This document shows, piece after piece, positions 42,521-50,323 of a stretch of 64,000 nucleotides of DNA (position 1 is the first letter of the stretch; every line of letters begins with the position of its first letter). A program made the position numbers and the translations under genes. The DNA comes from Nocardia bhagyanarayanae (lineage in GTDB: Bacteria; Actinomycetota; Actinomycetes; Mycobacteriales; Mycobacteriaceae): contig NZ_VFPG01000001.1 of assembly GCF_006716565.1 (NCBI RefSeq), forward strand, positions 2,604,001-2,668,000. Direction: 5' to 3'. The notes under the pieces were generated by a model. It searched no databases, was not told the origin of the DNA, and saw nothing but the letters and a program-made list of their open reading frames with translations.

Positions 42521-44254
42521 CTAATCCGATTCCGATGCCGTGCTGCGTATTTCGGCGATGGCGCTGACCGGTGACTGGTCGTCGGCGGTGTCGGCGACTG
42601 GACCCGTGGCGTCGGCTGACAACGGGCGGTCGTCGGAGGTTTCCGTGATCGAGTTCGGGGCGCCGGCCGGCAGGGGGCGGTCGGCGCTGGTTTCGGCGGC
42701 CGGGCCAGGGCTGTCGGCTGGTAGCGGGCGGTGGTTGGCGCCGTCCAGCGCGGGCGCCGGGTCCCCCTGGGTCGCGGCCTGTTCGATGTCGGTCCAGCAG
42801 GCCGTCGGTTCCTGCATGCCGCGCAGCAGAATGTTGTCGTAGTGCGCCCACTGCTCGCGCTCTTGCGGGGCCGCGGCCTCGATCACCGCGCCGCTCACCA
42901 GGATTCGGCGGGGCACGTCCTTGGCTTCGGCGGTCAGGCGGGCGGCCTCGTTGACGGCGTCGCCGATGACGGTGAACTCGAGGCGGGTGTCGGTGCCGAC
43001 GTCCCCGGCGAATACTTGGCCGCGCGCTACACCGATGCCGATGTCCAGTTCGCCGCTCGCGGTCACCTCGTCGCGGATCCGGCGGGCCGCTCGGAGCGCC
43101 GGAGTCGCGTTGTCCCGCAGGGCGATCGGCGCGCCGAAGATGCAGAGCGCCGCGTCGCCCTCGAACTTGTTGACCAGCCCGTCGTTCTCCTCGGTCGCCG
43201 CGACGACGATCGAGAGCAGGCGGTTCAGCTTGGCGACGAACTCCTGCGGCGGCAGGCCGGTGGACAGCGCCACCGAGCCGGTCACGTCGACGAACAACGC
43301 GGAGACGACGCGCACGTCACCGGTCAGGTCCATGCCGCCGGTGAGCGCCCGCTCGGCCACCTGCGCGCCGACGTGCCTGCCGAACACGTCGCGCATCCGT
43401 TCGCGTTCGCGCAGATTCGCGGCCAGCTCGTTGACCGAGTGTTCGAGCCGCCCGATCTCGCTGCTGCTGCCGACCGGCACCCGGACGTTCGTCTCGCCCC
43501 TGCTGATCAGATCCAGCGCCAGCCGCAGCGTCCGCATCGGGCTGGCCACCGCGCGGGCCAGGATGGCAGTCGCCAGCGCGCCGACGCCGATGCCGACCGC
43601 GGACAGATAGATCGCGGTGCGGATGCGGTCCGACGCGGCCGCGGCCGGGTCGGCGAGCACCACGATCAGCATGGCGAGCGGCATGGCGCCCGCGACCCCC
43701 CAGGTGACGACGACCCGCACCAGCACCGACGAACTCCAGTGCATGGTGCCGCCCAGCACCGCCGACACCACGGGAATGGTCGGCCGGATCAGCCGGTCCA
43801 CGATCAGGAAGGTCACCGCCGCCGACTGCAACGCGCCGAGCGTGAACAGCGACGCCGTCACGCCGGGAGTGTCGATTTCGGTCAGGTGAGTGAACGTGGC
43901 GGACACGATGATCACGCCCGGTATCCACAGCGCCAGCGCCCGGACGGTGATACCGATCGGCAGCCGCAGCAGTCTGCGCGCCTCCTCCACCGTCGGCTTG
44001 CGCGTCTGGTCCAGCCACCCGAAGTATCTGCCGCGGTCGCGCATGGCCAAGCCGACGCCCGCGAGGAGCCCGACCGCCGGGTAGATCGCGACCAGGGCCA
44101 TGGTGCGCATCCAGTCCTCGCCGAGCCTGCCGAAGAACCCGCTCAGCCACAGCCCGGTGACGATGACCGCGAGACCGCTGAGATTCGCGGTGATGACCAC
44201 GGCCGACAGACCCCAGTGGGCCTTGAGCGCCCACACGACGAGCTTGGCGATCAC
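42521..44254 (-). CDS. Membrane adenylate/guanylate cyclase with HAMP
   Basis: A 577-residue class III cyclase of the Rv1318c/Rv3645 type: six membrane segments (about 1-250), a HAMP domain (ILARAVASPMRTLRLALDLISRGETNVRVPVG), then the catalytic domain with metal acids in ALFVDVTGSVALSTGLPP and FEGDAALCIFGAP and the transition-state region FTVIGDAVNEAARL. After about residue 510 comes a tail with three 17-residue imperfect repeats (RPLPADSPGPAAETSAD and variants). Makes cAMP from ATP. The start is uncertain: GTG 44254 precedes the first helix; the frame is open to TTG 44365. Confidence 0.87.
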   Translation of the reverse strand: MIAKLVVWALKAHWGLSAVVITANLSGLAVIVTGLWLSGFFGRLGEDWMRTMALVAIYPAVGLLAGVGLAMRDRGRYFGWLDQTRKPTVEEARRLLRLPIGITVRALALWIPGVIIVSATFTHLTEIDTPGVTASLFTLGALQSAAVTFLIVDRLIRPTIPVVSAVLGGTMHWSSSVLVRVVVTWGVAGAMPLAMLIVVLADPAAAASDRIRTAIYLSAVGIGVGALATAILARAVASPMRTLRLALDLISRGETNVRVPVGSSSEIGRLEHSVNELAANLRERERMRDVFGRHVGAQVAERALTGGMDLTGDVRVVSALFVDVTGSVALSTGLPPQEFVAKLNRLLSIVVAATEENDGLVNKFEGDAALCIFGAPIALRDNATPALRAARRIRDEVTASGELDIGIGVARGQVFAGDVGTDTRLEFTVIGDAVNEAARLTAEAKDVPRRILVSGAVIEAAAPQEREQWAHYDNILLRGMQEPTACWTDIEQAATQGDPAPALDGANHRPLPADSPGPAAETSADRPLPAGAPNSITETSDDRPLSADATGPVADTADDQSPVSAIAEIRSTASESD

Positions 44255-44399
44255 GACGCGCGACCACCCGCCGGAGACGGTGACCGCCGGTGCGGCCGGG
44301 GACGGGCAGCGACAAGTGACACGAAAGAGCAGCTTATCCGGCTCGATCGCGCTGAGAGGCGGCAACGGATATCTCGTCGGTCAGCCGCTCGACACCGCG

Positions 44400-44558
44400 G
44401 TCACCGAGAACTCAGCGCAGTGGCCGGGGACTCAGCGCGGCTGCCGAGGATCTGGCGAGGTGGCCGAGAACTCAGCGCAGTGGCCGGGAACTCAGGGCGG
44501 TCGCCGAGGACCCAGCGCGGTCAGCGAGGACCAGCGCGGCTGCCGACGGCTCGCGGAA
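44400..44558. repeat. Tandem 20-base repeat
   Basis: About eight imperfect head-to-tail copies of a 20-base unit, consensus GTGGCCGAGGACTCAGCGCG; one copy is 19 bases. It fills the gap between the cyclase start and the trhA stop. It has no coding character on either strand. Confidence 0.85.
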
Positions 44559-44569
44559 CGGCCGAACAA

Positions 44570-45277
44570 TCAGCGCAGCACCACCAACCAGATCGCTATG
44601 TAGTGACTGAGCGCCGCGAGCACCGTCGCGGCGTGAAAGAACTCGTGGTGCCCGAACACCGTCGGCCACGGATTGGGCCACTTGGTGGCGTAGAGGATGG
44701 CGCCGCCACTGTAGATCAGTCCACCGATCAGCAGCAGGATCAGCGGCGCGATGCCGATCTGATCGTTCAGCTGCCCGGCCACCGGCACGATCGCCCAGCC
44801 GAGCAACAAATACAGCGGCACGCCGACCCACCGCGGCGCGGTCGGCCACAGCAGTTTGAGCGCGACGCCGGCGAGCGCGCCCGCCCAGACCACCGCCAGC
44901 AGGGTCTGCCCGGTGCTTCCCGGCAGGCCGAGCAGTGCGAACGGGGTGTAGCTGCCCGCGATGAACAGGAAGATCATCGAGTGGTCCGCGCGCTTCATCC
45001 GGATTCGGGTGCGCGGGGTCTGCCAGGTGACGCGGTGGTAGACCGCGCTGATGCCGAACAACCCGCACACGGTGAGGCCGTAGACCAAGGTCGACCATCC
45101 GGCAGTCGCCGAGACGGTGGCCGCCTCGGCGACCAACGCGATCACCGCGAGCGCGGCGATGCCGACCGCCCAGGTGTGAATCCAGCCGCGCATCTTGGGC
45201 TTGACCAGCGCGGCGAGCGCCTCGGCCGGGGAGGCGCCGACCAGCTCCGCGTCAGCCGCACCGACAGATTCGGACAC
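44570..45277 (-). CDS. trhA: Hemolysin III/PAQR family membrane protein
   Basis: A 235-residue seven-helix membrane protein. Family metal-site residues: GISAVYHRVTW (Ser/His of the SxxxH motif, about 76-80), RMKRADHSMIFLFIAGSYTPF (Asp, about 96), and HHEFFHAATVLAALSHYIAIW (paired His, about 212-216). PAQR proteins are zinc hydrolase-like and affect membrane lipid homeostasis. Matches Rv1085c. GTG 45277 follows a GGAGG site. Two palindromes lie just upstream. Confidence 0.92.
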   Translation of the reverse strand: MSESVGAADAELVGASPAEALAALVKPKMRGWIHTWAVGIAALAVIALVAEAATVSATAGWSTLVYGLTVCGLFGISAVYHRVTWQTPRTRIRMKRADHSMIFLFIAGSYTPFALLGLPGSTGQTLLAVVWAGALAGVALKLLWPTAPRWVGVPLYLLLGWAIVPVAGQLNDQIGIAPLILLLIGGLIYSGGAILYATKWPNPWPTVFGHHEFFHAATVLAALSHYIAIWLVVLR

Positions 45278-45292
45278 GAGGATGACCTCCTA

Positions 45293-45309
45293 GTTAACTG
45301 ATCAGTAAC
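45293..45309. promoter_or_regulatory. Palindrome upstream of trhA
   Basis: Inverted repeat around TGATCA (GTTAACTGATCAGTAAC, one extra A in the left arm), 16 bases upstream of the trhA start. Possible operator or part of the promoter. Confidence 0.35.
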
Positions 45310-45326
45310 CTACGCTGCCGTAGGTT
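45307..45326. promoter_or_regulatory. TetR-type operator candidate between trhA and uppS
   Basis: Perfect 8-base arms AACCTACG and CGTAGGTT around CTGC, in the divergent region between trhA and the Z-prenyl synthase gene. The form is that of TetR operators for lipid genes; no regulator gene adjoins. Confidence 0.5.
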
Positions 45327-45401
45327 CACGCCGGATGCCACTGTACCGGGGAATCGCGGCCGATGCCGGAATCGCGCCGCCAAGGCGTACTGTTGGACGC
45401 C

Positions 45402-46181
45402 GTGGAGCTTCGGAGTCGGGTGCGTGGTCTGCCATACCGCATCTACGAGGCCCGGCTGTCCAAGCAGCTGGCCGGTAAACAACACCCACGCCACGTCGCC
45501 GTCATGTGCGACGGCAATCGCCGCTGGGCCAGGGAGAACGGGTTCACCGACGTGAGCCACGGCCATCGCGTCGGCGCGCTGAAGATCGCCGAGCTGGTCG
45601 GCTGGTGTTCGGACGAGGGCATCGAGATGGTCACCGTCTACCTGCTCTCGACCGAGAATCTGCAGCGCGATCCCGACGAGCTGGAGACGCTGTTCGAAGT
45701 GATCACCGACGTCGTCGAAGAGCTCTCCGCGCCCGAACGGGATTGGAGTGTGCGCATCGTCGGTTCGCTGGACGGGTTTCCCGAGCTGATCGCCAAGCGG
45801 TTGCGCACCGCCGCGGAGCGCACCGAGGGGCGTCAGGGTGTGCACGTCAACGTGGCGGTCGGGTACGGCGGGCGCCAGGAGATCACCGACGCGGTGCGCT
45901 CGCTGGTGCGCCAGGAGATGGCCGCGGGGGAGACCGGCGAGGATCTGGTGCAGTCGATCACCGTCAACGCCATCGGTCAGCACCTCTACACCTCGGGTCA
46001 GCCCGATCCGGACCTGGTCATCCGTACTTCGGGCGAGCAACGACTTTCGGGCTTCCTGCTGTGGCAGAGCGCATACTCGGAAATATGGTTCACCGAGGTT
46101 TACTGGCCGGAGTTCCGCAGGGTGGATTTCCTCCGCGCCTTACGCGACTACGCGGCCCGACATCGCCGTTTCGGGGTCTGA
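45402..46181 (+). CDS. Z-prenyl diphosphate synthase (Rv1086-type)
   Basis: A 259-residue cis-prenyltransferase. IPP/allylic binding motif HVAVMCDGNRRWARENGF (about 35-52) with the key Asp, VTVYLLSTENLQRDPDE, and the C-terminal PDLVIRTSGEQRLSGFLLWQSAYSEIWF. Very close to M. tuberculosis Rv1086, which makes short Z,E-farnesyl diphosphate, the first step toward decaprenyl phosphate for the cell wall. GTG 45402 matches the Rv1086 start; an ATG 39 bases upstream is in frame. Confidence 0.92.
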   Translation: MELRSRVRGLPYRIYEARLSKQLAGKQHPRHVAVMCDGNRRWARENGFTDVSHGHRVGALKIAELVGWCSDEGIEMVTVYLLSTENLQRDPDELETLFEVITDVVEELSAPERDWSVRIVGSLDGFPELIAKRLRTAAERTEGRQGVHVNVAVGYGGRQEITDAVRSLVRQEMAAGETGEDLVQSITVNAIGQHLYTSGQPDPDLVIRTSGEQRLSGFLLWQSAYSEIWFTEVYWPEFRRVDFLRALRDYAARHRRFGV

Positions 46182-46210
46182 AACGGCCACATTCCAGTAC
46201 CGTCCGGTCT

Positions 46211-46822
46211 GTGCAAGTTCTGACGCAGACCCCGCAGGCGCCCGCTCCCGCCGCACCCGGTGACGGACGGGGCAGGAGCCTGAGCTACGAGGAGTTCGGC
46301 CGCCGCTTCCTCGAGTACGCCGTGTCCGAAGAGCGCGTCGCCGCCGCGTTCGGCGAACTGACCGGAGCGGCCTTCGACGTCGGCCCGATCCGGGTCGGGC
46401 CCGCCCGGCTGGCCAAGGTCGTCGCCCATGTGCGCCTTGGTATTCCGCGCGTGCACCGTCGCGTCGACGAAGTCATCGATTTCGAACTGGTCCTGCCGTT
46501 GCGTGTCGGCATGCTGGTCGATCTCGGCATCGACCGGCACCGCTTCGAGGTGGACGGCACGGTCCACCTGCATCTCACCGCGCGCACCGCCGAACCGCTC
46601 CGGGTCCTCATCGAGATCGCCGAACCCCGTCAGCGCGACGTCCGCGTCAACGTGGCGGCGGGCACCAAGCGCGCCCAACTCCTGCGCGTCCTCGTCGGCG
46701 TCGACCACGAGATCCGCCGCTTCGTCGCCCGCTACATAGCCACCGAAATCCGCAAACCCCATATCGCCTCGGTACTCGACATCGACGTAGCCACGCGCTT
46801 GGACCAGGCCTGGCGGTTGTAG
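46211..46822 (+). CDS. Conserved hypothetical protein
   Basis: A 203-residue soluble protein from GTG 46211. After a Pro/Ala-rich N-terminus come SYEEFGRRFLEYAVSEERVAAAF, a beta-rich core (FELVLPLRVGMLVDLGIDRHRFEVDGTVHLHLTARTAEPLRVLIEI) and a basic helical end. No catalytic motif is apparent and I do not recognise the family. Same strand as the Z-prenyl synthase, 29 bases after its stop, so co-transcription is likely. Confidence 0.7.
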   Translation: MQVLTQTPQAPAPAAPGDGRGRSLSYEEFGRRFLEYAVSEERVAAAFGELTGAAFDVGPIRVGPARLAKVVAHVRLGIPRVHRRVDEVIDFELVLPLRVGMLVDLGIDRHRFEVDGTVHLHLTARTAEPLRVLIEIAEPRQRDVRVNVAAGTKRAQLLRVLVGVDHEIRRFVARYIATEIRKPHIASVLDIDVATRLDQAWRL

Positions 46823-46833
46823 GGGGGTCTCTG

Positions 46834-47109
46834 TCAGAGGCCTCCGAAGAGATAGGCCAAGAAAACGGTCAGCGCCCACACCCCGCCCGTGAACGCGACT
46901 GCTTCGTCGCGAACACACGGAAACCTGTACCACACCGCGGCCGAAATCAGCGGCGCCGCAAGCGGTACGGTGCGCCAGTTCCACGGGTAGGGGATGAAAG
47001 CGATATCCGGATCGGTGTACAGCAGCATGAACGGATACGCCGCACCGAATGCGGCGAAGATCGTCACCATCCGCCATGGCCGCCAGCCCCCCGCGCCACG
47101 TCGTGGCAT
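46834..47109 (-). CDS. Small membrane protein B, immunity candidate
   Basis: A 91-residue protein with three hydrophobic segments (VTIFAAFGAAYPFMLLY, TVPLAAPLISAAVWY, AVAFTGGVWALTVFLAYLF) and the pattern FIPYPWNWRT. It is a clear paralogue of the gene just upstream (FIPFPWEYRT, AYPFMHVYT, EAVAFTLGMWAL). Its ATG follows that gene's TGA directly, so the two are co-translated. It is last in the operon after a predicted type VII toxin, the usual place for immunity genes. Confidence 0.72.
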   Translation of the reverse strand: MPRRGAGGWRPWRMVTIFAAFGAAYPFMLLYTDPDIAFIPYPWNWRTVPLAAPLISAAVWYRFPCVRDEAVAFTGGVWALTVFLAYLFGGL

Positions 47110-47358
47110 TCAGAAGGTCCCCGTCGCCCAGACGATCATCGCGCTCAGCGCCCACATCCCCAATGTGAAGGCAACAGCCTCGCTCCGCGCCCCGGGAACA
47201 AAACGCCATACCGTCGCGGAGATGAGCAACGCCAGCAGCGGCGCTGTCCGGTACTCCCAAGGGAAGGGTATGAAGCGGTACTCGAGTTGGATTCCGGTGT
47301 ACACATGCATGAATGGATACGCGGCGCAGAACGTGGCCAAGAACGTCAAGGTCCGCAA
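47110..47358 (-). CDS. Small membrane protein A, immunity candidate
   Basis: About 82 residues from a proposed TTG at 47358 (the open frame runs to 47481 but overlaps the toxin gene without membrane-protein character). Three hydrophobic segments with AYPFMHVYTGIQLEYRFIPFPWEYRTAPLL and SEAVAFTLGMWALSAMIVWATG. Paralogue of the next gene by tandem duplication. It begins 37 bases after the toxin stop. The duplication fits selection for immunity against toxin variants, an inference from context. Confidence 0.68.
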   Translation of the reverse strand: MRTLTFLATFCAAYPFMHVYTGIQLEYRFIPFPWEYRTAPLLALLISATVWRFVPGARSEAVAFTLGMWALSAMIVWATGTF

Positions 47359-47395
47359 GAGAGCCCGGCTCCCGCGCCGCCACGTTCGTTCGGCG

Positions 47396-48439
47396 CTACT
47401 CCTTGATGATGACAAGCGTTGTCCCGTCGACGTTGTTGTAGTCCATGTTGTTCGGGTCGACCAGTTTTGCTTCCCGCGCATAGCGAATGCAGGTGTCGAT
47501 TATCGCCTGCCGGTTTCCTTCCAAGCGGATGCCGACTTCACGGCCGGTGTGGTTGTTCCACTCGTCCATTTCCTTCGAGCCGGGTAGCTGGCTCGGTTTG
47601 TCCTTCTCGTGAGCATCGGCGAGTCTCTTGGCGAAGTCGGCATCGGTGGATTCAGTGGTCAGTGCTTGCCAGATGCAGTGACGCGCGGCGTCTTGGCGAG
47701 TCGATTCAGGGTCCCCGGGAAACGCGGCGACGGACTCGAGCTCGGCAATGTCTTTGTCTCGGTTGTTCCGGGAGTTGTTGCAGTCCAGCGGGTTATGCCA
47801 ACAGACGCTCCACTCGTTGTCGCCCAAATCTCGCCAATCCTCGATCTTCTCGCCGACATTGATGTCTTGTGGTTGTCCAGCTGGTGTTTGCCCTGCGACC
47901 GGCAGGCCGGTGAATGCCTTGTTGATCGCCTGCGTGGTAGTTGTGTCCGCGGTATTCGCTTGGGCGATGGCCTGTCTGATCGCGGCGGTTTGTATGTCGG
48001 CGTCGGTCTGCAACGCTCCTATCGCCTTCTGGAGTTGACCGGAATCGCTTACGGTGGCCAGCAGCGTCTGCTGGGCGGCGGACGACGGTGTGCACGTGCC
48101 GTCTTCCGCCACGGTGTAGCCCTTTTCCTCGGCGATCCGCACGGCTGCGGCGAGTGCGGACTGCGCAGCCGCGAGTTCGGTGGCGCCGATGCGCGCGGCC
48201 TCGACGCCCGACTCCAAGGCGTTACGGATCTTTTCGGTATCGGAGTGCAACGTTTCGTATTGCGACCGCATCGCATTGCCCGACTCGCCCTGCCAGGTGT
48301 CGAGCGACCTGTCGACTGCTCGATACTGGGTGTCCAGCGCGCCGGTGAGTTCGTGAGCCTGCTGTGCCCACTGGTCGGCCTGGGCGGCCAGGGCGTCGGG
48401 GCGCAGCGCGAGAATCTGCGACTTTGTCAGCATGTTCAC
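47396..48439 (-). CDS. Predicted type VII-secreted polymorphic toxin
   Basis: A 347-residue protein. Residues 1-180 are a WXG100/LXG-like helical hairpin (WAQQAHELTGALDTQYRAVDRSLDTWQGESGNAM with a WxG turn, then long Ala/Glu/Gln helices). A Pro/Gly linker (GLPVAGQTPAGQPQ) leads to a C-terminal domain (about 215-347) with DIAELESVAAFPGDPESTRQDAARHCIWQAL, DAHEKD and EWNNHTGREVG, a His/Asp/Asn pattern like the DUF6973 domain of putative effectors. Its activity is unknown. GTG 48439 overlaps the EspC-like stop by four bases. Confidence 0.72.
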   Translation of the reverse strand: MNMLTKSQILALRPDALAAQADQWAQQAHELTGALDTQYRAVDRSLDTWQGESGNAMRSQYETLHSDTEKIRNALESGVEAARIGATELAAAQSALAAAVRIAEEKGYTVAEDGTCTPSSAAQQTLLATVSDSGQLQKAIGALQTDADIQTAAIRQAIAQANTADTTTTQAINKAFTGLPVAGQTPAGQPQDINVGEKIEDWRDLGDNEWSVCWHNPLDCNNSRNNRDKDIAELESVAAFPGDPESTRQDAARHCIWQALTTESTDADFAKRLADAHEKDKPSQLPGSKEMDEWNNHTGREVGIRLEGNRQAIIDTCIRYAREAKLVDPNNMDYNNVDGTTLVIIKE

Positions 48440-48753
48440 GGCAGATCCAGACCAATGTCGGCGATGTCGTCGGCGCGATTCGCGTCGCCACTCAGAAACT
48501 GCGTTATCGCGGTGCCGGTGGTGTCGCCGAGGGTCTGCATGCCTGCGGCAGCTCCGAGAACCGCGCGGTCGACCGCGGCGATGGCGCTACCACAGGCACG
48601 GAGCACGCTGGTCGCCGCGAGGCCGTCGGTGACGCCGTCGGCTGGCCGATTGGCCAGGCCCAACCTGCTGATCGTGGACGTCGTGGTGGCGAATGTATCC
48701 GCCAGTCGTCGGACGTCGTCCGGGTCGAAGTGCAATCGCTCGAACGCGCTCAC
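48436..48753 (-). CDS. EspC-like ESX-secretion-associated protein
   Basis: A 105-residue helical protein: FDPDDVRRLADTFATTTSTISRLGLA, then VLRACGSAIAAVDRAVLGAAAGMQTLGDTTGTAITQFLSGDANRADDIADIG. The size and helix-turn-helix hairpin fit the DUF2580/EspC-type partners encoded before ESX substrates. GTG 48753 is chosen over an upstream GTG in the same frame. Coupled by four bases to the toxin gene, so it is probably a co-secreted partner or chaperone. Confidence 0.7.
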   Translation of the reverse strand: MSAFERLHFDPDDVRRLADTFATTTSTISRLGLANRPADGVTDGLAATSVLRACGSAIAAVDRAVLGAAAGMQTLGDTTGTAITQFLSGDANRADDIADIGLDLP

Positions 48754-48828
48754 CGTACCCCCCTGTCGCACACGGTGTTTCGTCGCGACCACTATATCCA
48801 CCGATGTCGTCCGGCGCGATCGTCGTCG

Positions 48829-49824
48829 CTAGCGCGGCCCTCGGTCCCAGTCGTCCCAGGAGTCATAGAGCGGATAGAGGTCGTCATCGCCGGCGAGTTC
48901 GGGGAACAGCGGTTCGAGCCAGTCTGGCATGGCGAGCGGGTTGTTGGTCGCGGAGGCCGAATCGGTTGGCGGACAGAGCGCCGGCGGATCGTTCGTGAGG
49001 TGAGCGCGCGGCGGTGGTGCGGGAAGCCAGTCCGGTTCCGGCGCCGACGTGGTGGCGGGTAGCGGTGCGCGTCGTGGTCGCGGGTGCTGGGGTCTGGCGG
49101 TGAAGTAGTGGTCGTCGTCATCTGGGCCGGCGAATGGCTGAATGACGTGGTGCATCGGATCGTCTTGTGCAGCATCGGTTTCGAGTTCGGCGGTGACACC
49201 GGCGGAGTCGAACCCTGAGTCCGAGCCGGGGTCGGAGCCAGGGCCGAAGCCGGAATTGGAGTCAGGGCCGGCGCTGTAACCGACACTGGTCCGCGGATTG
49301 GATTCGGGATTGGTGTTGGAGCCGTGCGTCGCGAGCGTGTCCGGTCGGGAACCAACCTTGGCGCCCGAGCTGGACAACCGGCCACTGCTGGAGGTGGAAC
49401 CTCGCTCTGCGTCGTTGTCTTTGTCGACGCCGGACCCCGACCGGGAGTTCTCGGCGTCCCTGTGCCGAGCGGGATTCTTGGACGAACCGTCCGCCGTCTC
49501 CGAATCCGCACCCTCGCCCAGGCCGGCGCCGCCACCGGAGCCCGCCGCATCGTCGGCCGACCCGGTTGCGTCGAGTTGCTCGACAGCTTCGCGTACCGCG
49601 TCCGCCGCCCGCGTGAAGGCGAGCTTGTGCAACTCCACCACGACATCGGCCAATCGCCCCGCGGTCAGCGTCGATGAATCGCTCACCGTGATGGCGTGCA
49701 GTACGCCGTTCGCGCCGACCACGACGGTGACCGACCCGTCGGCGGACGAGGCCGTCCCGCGAGCGCGCGCCATGGCGTCTTGCAACCGCTCGATCCGCGC
49801 GGTCGCCGGTCCTTGATCCCCCAC
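48829..49824 (-). CDS. YbaB/EbfC-like protein with long disordered tail
   Basis: A 331-residue protein. Residues 1-95 are a YbaB-like fold (RIERLQDAMARARGTASSADGSVTVVVGANGVLHAITVSDSSTLTAGRLADVVVELHKLAFTRAADAVREAV). Residues 100-290 are Ser/Gly/Asp-rich disorder. The C-terminus has tryptophan-acid motifs (PDWLEPLFPEL, YDSWDDWD). Such YbaB genes open ESX-substrate operons in Nocardia. First gene of the toxin operon; 75 bases separate it from the EspC-like gene. GTG 49824. Confidence 0.75.
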   Translation of the reverse strand: MGDQGPATARIERLQDAMARARGTASSADGSVTVVVGANGVLHAITVSDSSTLTAGRLADVVVELHKLAFTRAADAVREAVEQLDATGSADDAAGSGGGAGLGEGADSETADGSSKNPARHRDAENSRSGSGVDKDNDAERGSTSSSGRLSSSGAKVGSRPDTLATHGSNTNPESNPRTSVGYSAGPDSNSGFGPGSDPGSDSGFDSAGVTAELETDAAQDDPMHHVIQPFAGPDDDDHYFTARPQHPRPRRAPLPATTSAPEPDWLPAPPPRAHLTNDPPALCPPTDSASATNNPLAMPDWLEPLFPELAGDDDLYPLYDSWDDWDRGPR

Positions 49825-50009
49825 GTCACCCCCGGATACCTAATGGGCGCTGCTGGACGAAGTCCGCCTACGGCCCGCACGGCCGGAGTGAATGCGGAGG
49901 TACGCCTCAGCCGAGCCTAGGTGGGAGCCGCCAGGATTGGAATGCGCGTGGACCGAATTGGCGGCTGGGTTACTGTAGGGCGCGACAGGGTTGGAAAGGG
50001 GGGTGGCCG

Positions 50010-50279
50010 ATGGGTCCGAGCAATCACGATGATGCGCACACGCTGGCGGGCGCTTTCGCAGCGGCGGGGTTCCGGGTGGCCGCCGCGGGTCGGCCGCCCG
50101 TCGAGGACATGCCGACCGCGCTACCGGACACCGCGGTGCTGGAATCCTGCGGCGTCGCAGTGGGACTCGTGGATCGCGCGCTGCGGGAGACGGCGGCCCG
50201 GCTGCAACGCTCAGGTGTCGCGAGCTTGCGCGGGGCCGAGGCGGGAGACGACTCATCCCGCTCTCCGTTTTGCTTCTGA
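50010..50279 (+). CDS. Short EspC-like protein, divergent
   Basis: An 89-residue protein sharing the VLxxCGxAxxxVDRAL pattern with the EspC-like protein of the toxin operon (VLESCGVAVGLVDRALRETAARLQ here). It lies head-to-head with that operon, 185 bases between starts. AAAGGGG precedes ATG 50010. Either a second partner or a shortened relict: its N-terminal helix is incomplete and no effector gene follows it. Confidence 0.55.
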   Translation: MGPSNHDDAHTLAGAFAAAGFRVAAAGRPPVEDMPTALPDTAVLESCGVAVGLVDRALRETAARLQRSGVASLRGAEAGDDSSRSPFCF

Positions 50280-50323
50280 GCATCCTCGAGCCGACGCGCT
50301 GAATCCGCTTGTGATCGAAAGGG

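Noticed and set aside
42731..45301. An 856-codon open frame on the plus strand over the cyclase and trhA genes
   Set aside because: It is antisense to two clear genes, Arg/His/Gly/Asp-rich without domains, and results from high third-position GC.
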